Below, one piece after another: positions 51,078 to 58,441 of a stretch of DNA of 64,000 nucleotides. The stretch lies in contig OW818667.1 in assembly GCA_942493125.1 (NCBI GenBank), positions 2,604,001 through 2,668,000 of the forward strand. The letters are read 5' to 3'. The position numbers and the translations under genes were made by a program. This stretch comes from Fusibacter_C sp942493125. GTDB taxonomy: Bacteria; Bacillota; Clostridia; Peptostreptococcales; Acidaminobacteraceae. Within the stretch, counting starts at the first letter, position 1. Each line of letters starts with the position of its first letter. Under the pieces are notes generated by a model. It searched no databases. It worked only from the letters and a program-made list of their open reading frames with translations, and was not told the DNA's origin.

Positions 51078-51767
51078 TCATAGGCGCGAAAAATCGTTGT
51101 AGATTCTACCATCTTTTACTTCGATGATGCGATCTGTTTTTTCCGCGATACGACGATCGTGCGTGATGATGACAAAAGTGGTTTCGAACTGCCTATTGAT
51201 GTCTCTAAGCAAATCGTAAATCACTTCAGTCGTGTCTGAATCCAAGTTGCCAGTAGGCTCATCAGCGAGTATGAGTCTTGGATTGTTGATTAAAGCCCTC
51301 GCAATAGCTGTTCTTTGCTGTTGGCCACCGGACATGTTTCCAGCGAGATTGTTTTTCACTTTGCCAAGACCCACCAGCTCCATGATTTCATGGGCACGCT
51401 GATCCATTTTCTTATCGATTTTTTGACCTTTAATGAAATAGGGCATCAAGACGTTTTCAAAGGCAGTAAACTCTGGTAGCAGATAATGAAACTGAAAGAT
51501 AAACCCTATGGTTTCATTTCTCAAACGCGCAAGTTCATTTTTCTTCATTTGATCCGTACGGATTCCGTTTATGAGGACTTGTCCGTTAGTCGGTTTGTCC
51601 AATGTGCCTATGATGTTGAGCAAAGTGCTCTTACCACTACCAGATGCACCGATGATGCCGTTGAAAGATTTTGCTTTGATATCTAGGTCCACATCAAAAA
51701 GGACTTGTGTCTGTATTTGGGTGCCATATATCTTGTTGACTTTGCCGAGTGTAATGATATTATCCAT
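51078..51767 (-). CDS. LolD/MacB-type ABC transporter ATPase
   Basis: Cytoplasmic ATPase of 229 residues. Walker A is GASGSGKSTLLNIIG, the Q-loop is IGFIFQFHYLLPEF, the signature is MSGGQQQRTAIARAL and Walker B is LILADEPTGNLDSDT, with the switch His in VIITHDRR. The ADEPTGNLD form is typical of the LolD/MacB/FtsE group that pairs with FtsX-like permeases, here the gene upstream that it overlaps by eight bases. Such complexes move lipids, lipoproteins or peptides, or drive mechanical work. The substrate is unknown. Confidence 0.93.
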   Translation of the reverse strand: MDNIITLGKVNKIYGTQIQTQVLFDVDLDIKAKSFNGIIGASGSGKSTLLNIIGTLDKPTNGQVLINGIRTDQMKKNELARLRNETIGFIFQFHYLLPEFTAFENVLMPYFIKGQKIDKKMDQRAHEIMELVGLGKVKNNLAGNMSGGQQQRTAIARALINNPRLILADEPTGNLDSDTTEVIYDLLRDINRQFETTFVIITHDRRIAEKTDRIIEVKDGRIYNDFSRL

Positions 51768-52929
51768 TTTTGATCACCTCGATTGGAGAGAGCTTTCTCG
51801 ATTTAATTGCTGGAATAATTGAGGCAAATGTCGATGCGACCACGGCAATCAATCCAGAGAGACCAATAAATCCCAAATTTATAAAGATTGGAACGACTGG
51901 CGTGCCATCTGGTTTAAGGGCAAATTGACTGAAGGACCACAAGAGTCCAAGGCCGAATAGAATCCCCAACAGGCCGCCTAAAATACCTAGCATAAACCCT
52001 TGAAATAAAAACACCTGGCTTGAAATTTTATCTGTTATCCCCATGGCCTTAAGTATGCCAATCTGTCTAGATTTCTGAAGAACTGTGATGGCGAGTACGC
52101 TGGCGATACCGAGAACAACTGAGATGACAACGAATATTTGAATCATTAAACTCGATGTGCTCTGACCACTGAGTCCACTTAATAGTTGCTCGTTTTGCGC
52201 CTTCCAATTGTCAAATTTAACGCCATCTGTTGGGATTTCTAGGCCCATGCGGTCTGAAATCAAATCGGCATCAAAGGGTTCGTCTATTTGCATTTCTATA
52301 GCAGTTACCTGAGACGCATCATAACTAAAGACCTCTTTCACAAACCCAAGGTCACCTATAACCCAAGTCTGGTTGACGCTGGCAACTTTAAGATCAAAGA
52401 AGCCAACTACGATCGCTTCAAAAGCTGCACCTTCTGGTGTAATGATTTCAATGGATTCGCCAATATCGACAGAATAGTCTTCGGCAATATTTAGGCCGAT
52501 GATGACTTCATTTGTCGACACCTTTGGTAATGCGCCTTCGTTTAAAAGTGCCTCGCTAAACTTGTAGATTTGATCTGCTTTATCGAGTTCAAAACCTCTT
52601 AATACGATTTGATTCGTTTTATCTTCGGTTTTGAGAAAAGCACCTTTCGTCAAAGTGGGTGAAATTTTGCTGACTTCAGAGTAATTTGACTGAATGTCCG
52701 ATATGATGGCTTCATAATCGTCGATGGGCTCATTTTTTTCACTAGAACTAACGGTGATATGTGAGGCATTGCCAATCGTCGCATCGAGTAAGCTGATTTG
52801 AAGGCCTTCGATGAGAGAACCGATGAAGATTTGTACGGAGATGCCGATTGCGATACCAAGTGCGATCAAGATCGTTTGCCCTTTGCTGGATGTCAAAAAT
52901 CTTAGGGCGATTTTAAAAGCTAAACGCAT
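51760..52929 (-). CDS. FtsX/LolC-type ABC permease
   Basis: Membrane subunit of 389 residues with the MacB/LolC topology. One N-terminal helix (about 18-38, GQTILIALGIAIGISVQIFIG) is followed by a large extracytoplasmic domain (about 40-250). Three helices follow near 265-290, 315-340 and 350-375. The C-terminus RKLSPIEVIKNG is the usual FtsX-family ending. It is coupled at both ends: its start overlaps the B12-binding gene by 10 bases and its end overlaps the ATPase by eight. Confidence 0.92.
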   Translation of the reverse strand: MRLAFKIALRFLTSSKGQTILIALGIAIGISVQIFIGSLIEGLQISLLDATIGNASHITVSSSEKNEPIDDYEAIISDIQSNYSEVSKISPTLTKGAFLKTEDKTNQIVLRGFELDKADQIYKFSEALLNEGALPKVSTNEVIIGLNIAEDYSVDIGESIEIITPEGAAFEAIVVGFFDLKVASVNQTWVIGDLGFVKEVFSYDASQVTAIEMQIDEPFDADLISDRMGLEIPTDGVKFDNWKAQNEQLLSGLSGQSTSSLMIQIFVVISVVLGIASVLAITVLQKSRQIGILKAMGITDKISSQVFLFQGFMLGILGGLLGILFGLGLLWSFSQFALKPDGTPVVPIFINLGFIGLSGLIAVVASTFASIIPAIKSRKLSPIEVIKNG

Positions 52930-53609
52930 AAGATCGCCTCCTTGATTTTCTGAAGGTCGTCAAATGTATTGGCATAAAAGTCGGCTTTGACCAATTCATC
53001 GACATTGGTGGAATGCTGAATAGCGTAGCCACCAACGATCAAGGTAAATGGCGTTACGCTTTGAATGACGTCCATTTTAAGTTGCTCAATTAAACTATGT
53101 AGCTTGGTTAAATGATAAAAATTGGTGACACTGATGCATACTATCGTGGGCTTAAAATAGGCAATAGCCTTTAAGATTTCTCGTTTTGGCGTATTGGCTC
53201 CGATAAAATAGGTGTCAAAATTGAGTAATGTAAGAAAATCAGTGATCATGCGAGCGCCGAGCTCATGGTATTCTTCTTCAAGACAAAAGACGATGGCTTT
53301 CTCTCGAGGGATCATCCCTGCTTCAGGCGTATTGATAGCATCTCGTTCAGCAATGACGTACGGGTAAGTCAACTCCAATACGGATCGTACGATACTGCTG
53401 CTCATGTGCTCTTCCCAAATCGGCATTTCTTGCTCAATTTGGTTACTGGAAATCTGATTGAGGCTTGGTGCCAATATGTTCTCATAAAGTGTACGTACAT
53501 CAATTGTATGATTTATGAGTGCCTCGGAGATGTGTTTGATCGCTGTTTCTTTGTCGTGATCAATGAGTGCTTGGGAGAAACGCTCCAGCAAGTCATTTGT
53601 GTTGTCCAT
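52920..53609 (-). CDS. Cobalamin-binding sensor-like protein
   Basis: A 229-residue soluble protein. A helical cap (about 1-90, with PIWEEHMSSSIV) precedes a B12-binding Rossmann domain (about 103-225). The base-off/His-on motif is E113-x-H115-x2-G118 (EEEYHELG), with the later S-x and GG elements (CISVTN, LIVGGYAI). This is the module of CarH-type regulators without a DNA-binding domain. The Trp that lies nine residues before the EH pair in CarH is absent. The start at 53609 follows AGAGAGGAT. It is the first gene of an operon with an FtsX-type transporter; a role in sensing cobalamin, light or redox state is only inference. Confidence 0.85.
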   Translation of the reverse strand: MDNTNDLLERFSQALIDHDKETAIKHISEALINHTIDVRTLYENILAPSLNQISSNQIEQEMPIWEEHMSSSIVRSVLELTYPYVIAERDAINTPEAGMIPREKAIVFCLEEEYHELGARMITDFLTLLNFDTYFIGANTPKREILKAIAYFKPTIVCISVTNFYHLTKLHSLIEQLKMDVIQSVTPFTLIVGGYAIQHSTNVDELVKADFYANTFDDLQKIKEAILCV

Positions 53610-53664
53610 AGATGCATCCTCTCTTTCTATATGGCTATGAGATTTGATACCCAAACATATGCTA

Positions 53665-53694
53665 AAAAAACGAATACAACTATATTCGTTTTTT
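53665..53694. terminator. Terminator between gpx and the B12 gene
   Basis: AAAAAACGAATA (53665-53676) pairs perfectly with TATTCGTTTTTT (53683-53694). It ends the peroxidase transcript on the minus strand. Confidence 0.9.
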
Positions 53695-53742
53695 AGTGTT
53701 AAAATTCTAATGAAATTGTTTTTATATGGGTATCATTTTATT

Positions 53743-54288
53743 TTATAAAAGCGGCCTGATATGATCCGCCAAATCGCGTGGCTCAAAGGATGACTCGAAG
53801 CGCTTTATAACTTCGCCATTTCTATTGATTAAGAACTTTGTAAAATTCCAACGGATCGCATTGCCTGTTGTAAATTCTGGGAAAGTCTCTTTTAAGATTG
53901 AGTCGATGATTTTGTTTGTCGCGTTGGACATATCTAAGCCTTCGAAAGCAACATTTTCTTTTAAGAATCTAAAGACCGGGTGCGCGTCTGCACCGTTGAC
54001 ATCTGTCTTTTCAAAGAGCGGGAAAGTCACGCCGTAGTTAAGTGTGCAAAATGCTTTTGTTTCATCGCTATTCCCTGGTTCTTGAGCTTTGAACTGATTG
54101 CAAGGAAAGCCTAGTATTTCTAGACCTTGATCTTTATAATCGAGATATAATTTCTGTAAATCTTCATATTGTGGTGTAAAGCCACATTTGCTCGCTGTGT
54201 TTACGACAAGTAGAACTTTGTCTTTGTAGTCGTTAAGTGAAACCTCATTGCCATCGATATCTTTCGCATTAAAATCGTAAATGTTCAT
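53743..54288 (-). CDS. Glutathione peroxidase-family thiol peroxidase
   Basis: Thiol peroxidase of 181 residues that reduces peroxides. The peroxidatic residue is Cys in NTASKCGFTPQY (not selenocysteine). FPCNQFKAQEPG and RWNFTKFLINR are the other family motifs, giving the Gln/Trp/Asn of the active site. The Cys in FPCNQ may act as resolving residue. Members of this type generally use thioredoxin rather than glutathione. GGAGG lies before the start at 54288. Its promoter contains a perfect palindrome. Confidence 0.93.
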   Translation of the reverse strand: MNIYDFNAKDIDGNEVSLNDYKDKVLLVVNTASKCGFTPQYEDLQKLYLDYKDQGLEILGFPCNQFKAQEPGNSDETKAFCTLNYGVTFPLFEKTDVNGADAHPVFRFLKENVAFEGLDMSNATNKIIDSILKETFPEFTTGNAIRWNFTKFLINRNGEVIKRFESSFEPRDLADHIRPLL

Positions 54289-54355
54289 TAAATAACCTCC
54301 ATATTTTGATATTAATATATTTATATTAGTAAAACTTGAATCACTTGTGCAATTA

Positions 54356-54385
54356 AATTGTATACAATTAGTCGATGTTTGTCAA
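54356..54385 (-). promoter_or_regulatory. Promoter of the peroxidase gene with palindromic operator
   Basis: On the minus strand TTGACA (54380-54385) and TACAAT (54357-54362) are spaced by 17 bases. AATTGTATACAATT (54356-54369) is a perfect 14-base palindrome over the -10, so a repressor site is likely. Confidence 0.75.
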
Positions 54386-54409
54386 TACTCTTTTTTGTAT
54401 GTCATTATA

Positions 54410-54437
54410 TTGACACCTGATTTTATTCAGCTATACT
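54410..54437 (+). promoter_or_regulatory. Promoter of the Cys-rich miniprotein gene
   Basis: TTGACA (54410-54415), 16 bases and TATACT (54432-54437), about 80 bases before the start codon. Confidence 0.75.
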
Positions 54438-54520
54438 GGTAAGAGCGTAAATAAATTGATCAAAGATTTGATTACGTCATTTGCATATACACTTAACATA
54501 TTCATTTAAAGGAGAATAAA

Positions 54521-54718
54521 ATGCCAAATAAAGACGGAAATGGACCAAAATCAGGCGGCGGCTGCGGCTGTGGCGGCGGAAGCAAAAATATTGAAATTCA
54601 AGGTATAAAAATCGGCGGCTGTTGTGGAGGTAGCAATCACGACAACACTGCAGACACGAATCAAGCATCAGGCGGTTGTTGCGGTGGTAGCGGTGACGAA
54701 GAAGGAAAATGCTGTTAA
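54521..54718 (+). CDS. Small Cys/Gly-rich protein
   Basis: A 65-residue protein with eight cysteines: one CGC and three CC pairs (residues 15, 17, 34, 35, 53, 54, 64 and 65), with glycine-rich linkers. The N-terminus MPNKDGNGP recalls DUF5320-type proteins found near metallocluster genes; I cannot confirm the link. Metal or cluster binding is plausible, for example of a soft metal, but unproven. AAAGGAG precedes ATG 54521, and it has its own good promoter and terminator, so it is very likely expressed. It is divergent from the peroxidase gene. Confidence 0.75.
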   Translation: MPNKDGNGPKSGGGCGCGGGSKNIEIQGIKIGGCCGGSNHDNTADTNQASGGCCGGSGDEEGKCC

Positions 54719-54728
54719 AAAAATGAAA

Positions 54729-54777
54729 TGCCTTAACACTGGGAGGATTAGCAATCCCGGTGTTAAGGCATTTTTTT
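54729..54777. terminator. Bidirectional terminator, miniprotein / histidine kinase
   Basis: TGCCTTAACACTGGGA (54729-54744) pairs with TCCCGGTGTTAAGGCA (54755-54770), then seven T's, between convergent genes. Confidence 0.92.
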
Positions 54778-56107
54778 ATTTTGATTTTAGCTTAACTGAA
54801 AATGTGGTCTTGTCTCCAGGGACGCTCTCACATATGAGTTTGCCACCATGTTGATCGATGATGGTTTTAGCTATGGCGAGACCTAGTCCATAACTGTTGG
54901 ATTGTCTGGACCTTACTTTATCGCCACGATAGAAACGATCAAATACATATGGCAGATCCTCTGGTGAGATGCCTTCGCCCGTGTTGGTGATCGTCAGAAT
55001 ATAGTGATGCTGTGTGCGCGTCAAGTTCGCTTTGATCTCACCGTTTTCAGGTGTGTACTTGATAGCATTGTCGAGCAAAATCATGACAACTTGAGACAAC
55101 TGCTCTGAATTGCCGACGATTTCAGCATCAGGTACGAGTGCATAATCCAGTTTTATTTTTTTTTCAAAGGCGATCGCTTCAACAGAGAGAAGCATCTGCT
55201 CGATTTTTTCGCTTAAGTTGAATGTCGTTTTCATCATTTGATGGTCTTCTGCATCCTCCATCTGGGTCAAATAAAGCAGGTCACGCGTCAAATGGCTCAT
55301 GCGTTCGACTTCCGTTTTGATATAAAGAAGCCACTTGCTGTTGTCTACATCTTCAGCATTCGCATTCGTATTTCCATTTCCAATGTTGACGAGCACATCC
55401 ACATTGGCGCTTATGACGGCAAGTGGGGTTTTAAGCTCGTGAGAGGCATCGGAAATAAACTGCTTTTGCTTGTCAAAGGCTTCTTTGACGGGTCGAATGG
55501 AACGTTCAGTCAAAAAGTTGCTGATGAATAAAATGAAGACTAACATGACTAGCGTGACACCGATAAAGGTGAGTATAAGACGATCCAAGACATTTTGTTG
55601 CGCCGTCATATCTATAAAAGAGATTACATATCCTGTTGGGTGGTTTTGTACTAAGTAGGCCCAATCATTGCCATCGAGCTTAAAGGCACCATTTTCGTTC
55701 CCATCTAACAGCACTTGTTCTAGCGCTTGCTCGTAAAACGTTATTTCAGAACTGAAGAAAGAAAAATACGTGCGCATCAAAAAGGCGTCGTCCGTCTCGA
55801 TGACAAAGGCGTTCATTCTTGCGTCAAACGCGTTCTTTGCATCATCATTTTCACTTTCTGGATTTTTTGAATCGTCAAACTTATCAAATCGATCATTTGG
55901 AAGCGGTTTTATCAACAAATCGAATAAGGGTTTGGAAAAATTGTCAGGTTTAATGAAATCGGCCACTCTAAACAAGTCTTGTCGAATTGATTGATGAATA
56001 TTGTCATAAGTCATGTAATAGATCGTTGAAAAAGACAACAACATGAGAATTGAGATGATAGACAGATTCATCAGTAACATTCTATGCCTAAGCTTTTTAA
56101 ACATCAT
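54776..56107 (-). CDS. Sensor histidine kinase
   Basis: Membrane sensor kinase of 443 residues. TM1 (about 12-32) and TM2 (about 178-200) enclose an external domain of about 145 residues. A dimerisation domain follows, with the phospho-His in FISDASHELKTPLAVI. The ATPase domain carries the N box VVMILLDNAIKYTPE, the G1 box TNTGEGISPEDL, the F box and the G2 region NSYGLGLAIAKTI. The gene overlaps its response regulator by four bases. The signal is unknown; its likely target is the polyphosphate/CotH operon next door. Confidence 0.93.
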   Translation of the reverse strand: MMFKKLRHRMLLMNLSIISILMLLSFSTIYYMTYDNIHQSIRQDLFRVADFIKPDNFSKPLFDLLIKPLPNDRFDKFDDSKNPESENDDAKNAFDARMNAFVIETDDAFLMRTYFSFFSSEITFYEQALEQVLLDGNENGAFKLDGNDWAYLVQNHPTGYVISFIDMTAQQNVLDRLILTFIGVTLVMLVFILFISNFLTERSIRPVKEAFDKQKQFISDASHELKTPLAVISANVDVLVNIGNGNTNANAEDVDNSKWLLYIKTEVERMSHLTRDLLYLTQMEDAEDHQMMKTTFNLSEKIEQMLLSVEAIAFEKKIKLDYALVPDAEIVGNSEQLSQVVMILLDNAIKYTPENGEIKANLTRTQHHYILTITNTGEGISPEDLPYVFDRFYRGDKVRSRQSNSYGLGLAIAKTIIDQHGGKLICESVPGDKTTFSVKLKSK

Positions 56108-56781
56108 TTGTTTACCTCCAGGGCATATCCCACTCCACGCGTCGTCGTTATAATGACGTTTGACTTTAGAAAGCTGAGTTTTTTTCTTAAAAATGAGATA
56201 TAGACTTCAACGTTATTGTGCTCCGCTTCGGAATCGTAGCCCCACAGTTTGTTGATGATCAGCTCTTTGGATGCGATGAGGCCTTTTCTCAGTATGAGGT
56301 ATTCAAGGAGCTCGCTTTCCTTAAGTGTGAGTTTTATCGCATGTGAATCCTTTGTGAGAATAAGCGTTGAAGGGTTGAGCGTGATATCGCCTATAGCCAT
56401 TTCAATGCTCGTTTGAATGTCGCCTTTGCGTCTTAACAACGCTCTGATTCTTGCTAGTAGCTCTTCAGTAGCGAAAGGTTTTGGCAAATAGTCGTCTGCA
56501 CCGTTATCAAGCCCAGTAACGCGATCTCCAATCTCCCCTTTAGCGGTCAGCATGAGAATCGGAATCGTTACGCCTTCTCTTCTAAGGGATTTCAAGACCT
56601 CTATCCCGTTCATTTTCGGCAACATGATATCAAGTAAAATTATATCGTATATTTGACTCATGCCGTAATCATATCCAGCTTCGCCATCATGCACCATATC
56701 CACGGTGTAATTGTTCTTCTTTAAAATTTGCGAGATTGCCTCTGCAAGATGTATCTCATCTTCAATTAATAATAATCTCAT
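56104..56781 (-). CDS. OmpR-family response regulator
   Basis: DNA-binding response regulator of 225 residues. The receiver domain has acidic residues in LLIEDEIHL, phospho-acceptor Asp in DIILLDIMLPKMNG and Lys in YLPKPFATEEL. The winged helix (about 130-222) ends with NNVEVYISFLRKKL and TTRGVGYAL, as in OmpR/PhoB proteins. The start at 56781 follows AGGACC. Such proteins bind direct repeats spaced about one helical turn apart; repeats of that kind lie just upstream on both strands. Confidence 0.94.
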   Translation of the reverse strand: MRLLLIEDEIHLAEAISQILKKNNYTVDMVHDGEAGYDYGMSQIYDIILLDIMLPKMNGIEVLKSLRREGVTIPILMLTAKGEIGDRVTGLDNGADDYLPKPFATEELLARIRALLRRKGDIQTSIEMAIGDITLNPSTLILTKDSHAIKLTLKESELLEYLILRKGLIASKELIINKLWGYDSEAEHNNVEVYISFLRKKLSFLKSNVIITTTRGVGYALEVNK

Positions 56782-56854
56782 AAATGGTCCTCGTTTCAAT
56801 AGCAAATAAGCCTTTGGAAGTTTTCCTTCTTATTATACTCGATTTTTCTCTTAT

Positions 56855-56887
56855 AGAATAGCAGGTCAACCTTTATTGAACCTTAAA
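56855..56887 (-). promoter_or_regulatory. Response-regulator box and -10 of the two-component genes
   Basis: Read on the minus strand, the box at 56869-56887 contains TTAAGGTTCAATAAAGGT, and TATTCT (56855-56860) follows after eight bases as a -10. Arrangement and spacing equal those of the plus-strand copy at 56934. Confidence 0.65.
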
Positions 56888-56933
56888 TAAAACGACCACA
56901 TGCCTTGCAAAAACAAGTTAATCAATAATTTAG

Positions 56934-56966
56934 TTTAAGGTTCGTTAAAGGTAGAGTGATTATAAT
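56934..56966 (+). promoter_or_regulatory. Response-regulator box and -10 of the VTC-CotH operon
   Basis: TTTAAGGTTCGTTAAAGGT (56934-56952) holds two direct half-repeats (TTAAGGTT and TTAAAGGT) about 10 bases apart. It replaces the -35, and TATAAT (56961-56966) follows after eight bases, as in PhoB-type activation. Confidence 0.7.
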
Positions 56967-56995
56967 GAAGACAAGTTAGAAACAGGAGGCACACT

Positions 56996-57763
56996 ATGAG
57001 CATAGACGTATTCAATCGATATGAGAAGAAATATCTGCTTGATCAAGCGATTTATGAAGCGATAGCCAGTCAGCTTTGTGAACGCATGACTTTGGATGTG
57101 TACAATAAAGAAGCGGGATTCTATACGATAAGTAACCTCTACTTTGATACGGTAGACGATGCTTTGATCAAGAAGTCACTTTCAAAGCCAATCTATAAAG
57201 AAAAGTTGAGACTTAGGGCATATGGCGTACCTGACCTAGACTCGATCGTTTTTTTAGAAATCAAGAAAAAAGTGGATGGGCTCGTCAATAAAAGGCGAAC
57301 GAGTATGACGTTATCTGAGGCATATGCATTTATTGAGACCGGTCAGATTCCTGCTAAAAAGCCTTACCACAATAGTCAAGTGATTCGAGAAATCGCCTAT
57401 TTCATGGAAATGTACGATCTCAAACCTGCCTCGTACATCGCCTATGATAGAAAAGCGCTCTTTGCAGGAGATCTGCGAATCACATTTGACACGCACATCA
57501 GGTCTCGGCGTGAGTCGCTGGGTTTAGAATATGGCGATTATGGAAAGCCACTCCTTGAACCAGGTATGTGGTTGATGGAAGTCAAGGCGTCTACGGCGTT
57601 TCCACTTTGGTTCGTCAAACTATTATCTGAATACAGGATCAATGCTTCGAGTTTCTCAAAATACGGCAAGGAATACCTCACAAGAGACCAAGAAATGAAG
57701 GGAGAACACATGACATGTTTGAGTCATTATTTAATACAACAGGGTCAACCATTAACACATTAA
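56996..57763 (+). CDS. VTC-domain polyphosphate polymerase-like protein
   Basis: A 255-residue VTC-type tunnel-fold protein related to the catalytic domain of eukaryotic polyphosphate polymerase. Seen are FNRYEKKYLLDQ at the start, YTISNLYFDTVDD, KLRLRAYG, VFLEIKKKVDG, NKRRTSM, YDRKALFAGDLRITFDT and MLMEVK-like WLMEVKA. The basic residues and the Glu of LEIK and MEVK fit nucleotide and metal binding. In many Firmicutes it is encoded with DUF4956 and CotH proteins, as here. AGGAGG precedes ATG 56996; its end overlaps the next gene by 49 bases. Confidence 0.88.
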   Translation: MSIDVFNRYEKKYLLDQAIYEAIASQLCERMTLDVYNKEAGFYTISNLYFDTVDDALIKKSLSKPIYKEKLRLRAYGVPDLDSIVFLEIKKKVDGLVNKRRTSMTLSEAYAFIETGQIPAKKPYHNSQVIREIAYFMEMYDLKPASYIAYDRKALFAGDLRITFDTHIRSRRESLGLEYGDYGKPLLEPGMWLMEVKASTAFPLWFVKLLSEYRINASSFSKYGKEYLTRDQEMKGEHMTCLSHYLIQQGQPLTH

Positions 57764-58407
57764 ACATCGCGACTGTTGTGATCACGATTCTCATCGCGTT
57801 CCTCTGCGGAGGCATCATCAGTTTAACGTACCACAAGACTTCGGCAAAAGGGCGATACTCCGAGAACTTTGGCCTTACGATGATCCTGTTGCCAGCTGTC
57901 ATCGCCATCATCATCATGCTCATTGGCAGCGATGTTGCGAGGGCCTTTAGTTTAGCCGGCGCGTTTTCCATCATACGATTCAGAAGCGCTCCTGGTGAAC
58001 CAAAGGATATCGCCTATGTCTTGTTTGCGATGGCAGCAGGCCTTGCATGTGGGGTTTCTGCCTATGTTTACGCCGCCGTATTCACCATCATCTTATGCCT
58101 TGTCATGTTCGTCCTTTTCAAAACGCGTTTTAAAAATGAGTCGAATAGCCAGGCTAAACAGCTCATCATAACCGTTCCTGAAGACCTGGAATACGAATCC
58201 GCTTTTGATGAAGTGATGCAAAAATACACGACACGCAGTGATCTAAAACGCGTGAAAACGACAGCACTTGGCAGCTTATACCAACTCAGCTATGAACTTG
58301 AGCTGAAACAGGGCGTCAGTACGAAAGCGTTCATCGACGATTTGAGATGTCGCAACGGCAACCTCAACATCAATTTGATGATGGCAACAGACATTTGTAA
58401 CGATTGA
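57715..58407 (+). CDS. DUF4956 membrane protein
   Basis: A 230-residue protein. Four hydrophobic segments (about 15-38, 57-75, 95-112 and 115-137) include the conserved AFSIIRFRSAPGEPKDIAYVLFAMAAGLACG stretch typical of DUF4956. A soluble C-terminal part of about 90 residues resembles the cytoplasmic end of MgtC-like proteins. The start, ATG 57715, lies eight bases after GGGAGA inside the VTC gene, so the two are translationally coupled. Its role with polyphosphate or CotH is unknown. Confidence 0.85.
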   Translation: MFESLFNTTGSTINTLNIATVVITILIAFLCGGIISLTYHKTSAKGRYSENFGLTMILLPAVIAIIIMLIGSDVARAFSLAGAFSIIRFRSAPGEPKDIAYVLFAMAAGLACGVSAYVYAAVFTIILCLVMFVLFKTRFKNESNSQAKQLIITVPEDLEYESAFDEVMQKYTTRSDLKRVKTTALGSLYQLSYELELKQGVSTKAFIDDLRCRNGNLNINLMMATDICND

Positions 58408-58441
58408 GATTGACGAATCACGTTTAGAAGAAGGGAAGGCT

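Noticed and set aside
53743..54288. Selenocysteine glutathione peroxidase
   Set aside because: The active-site codon encodes Cys and there is no in-frame TGA.
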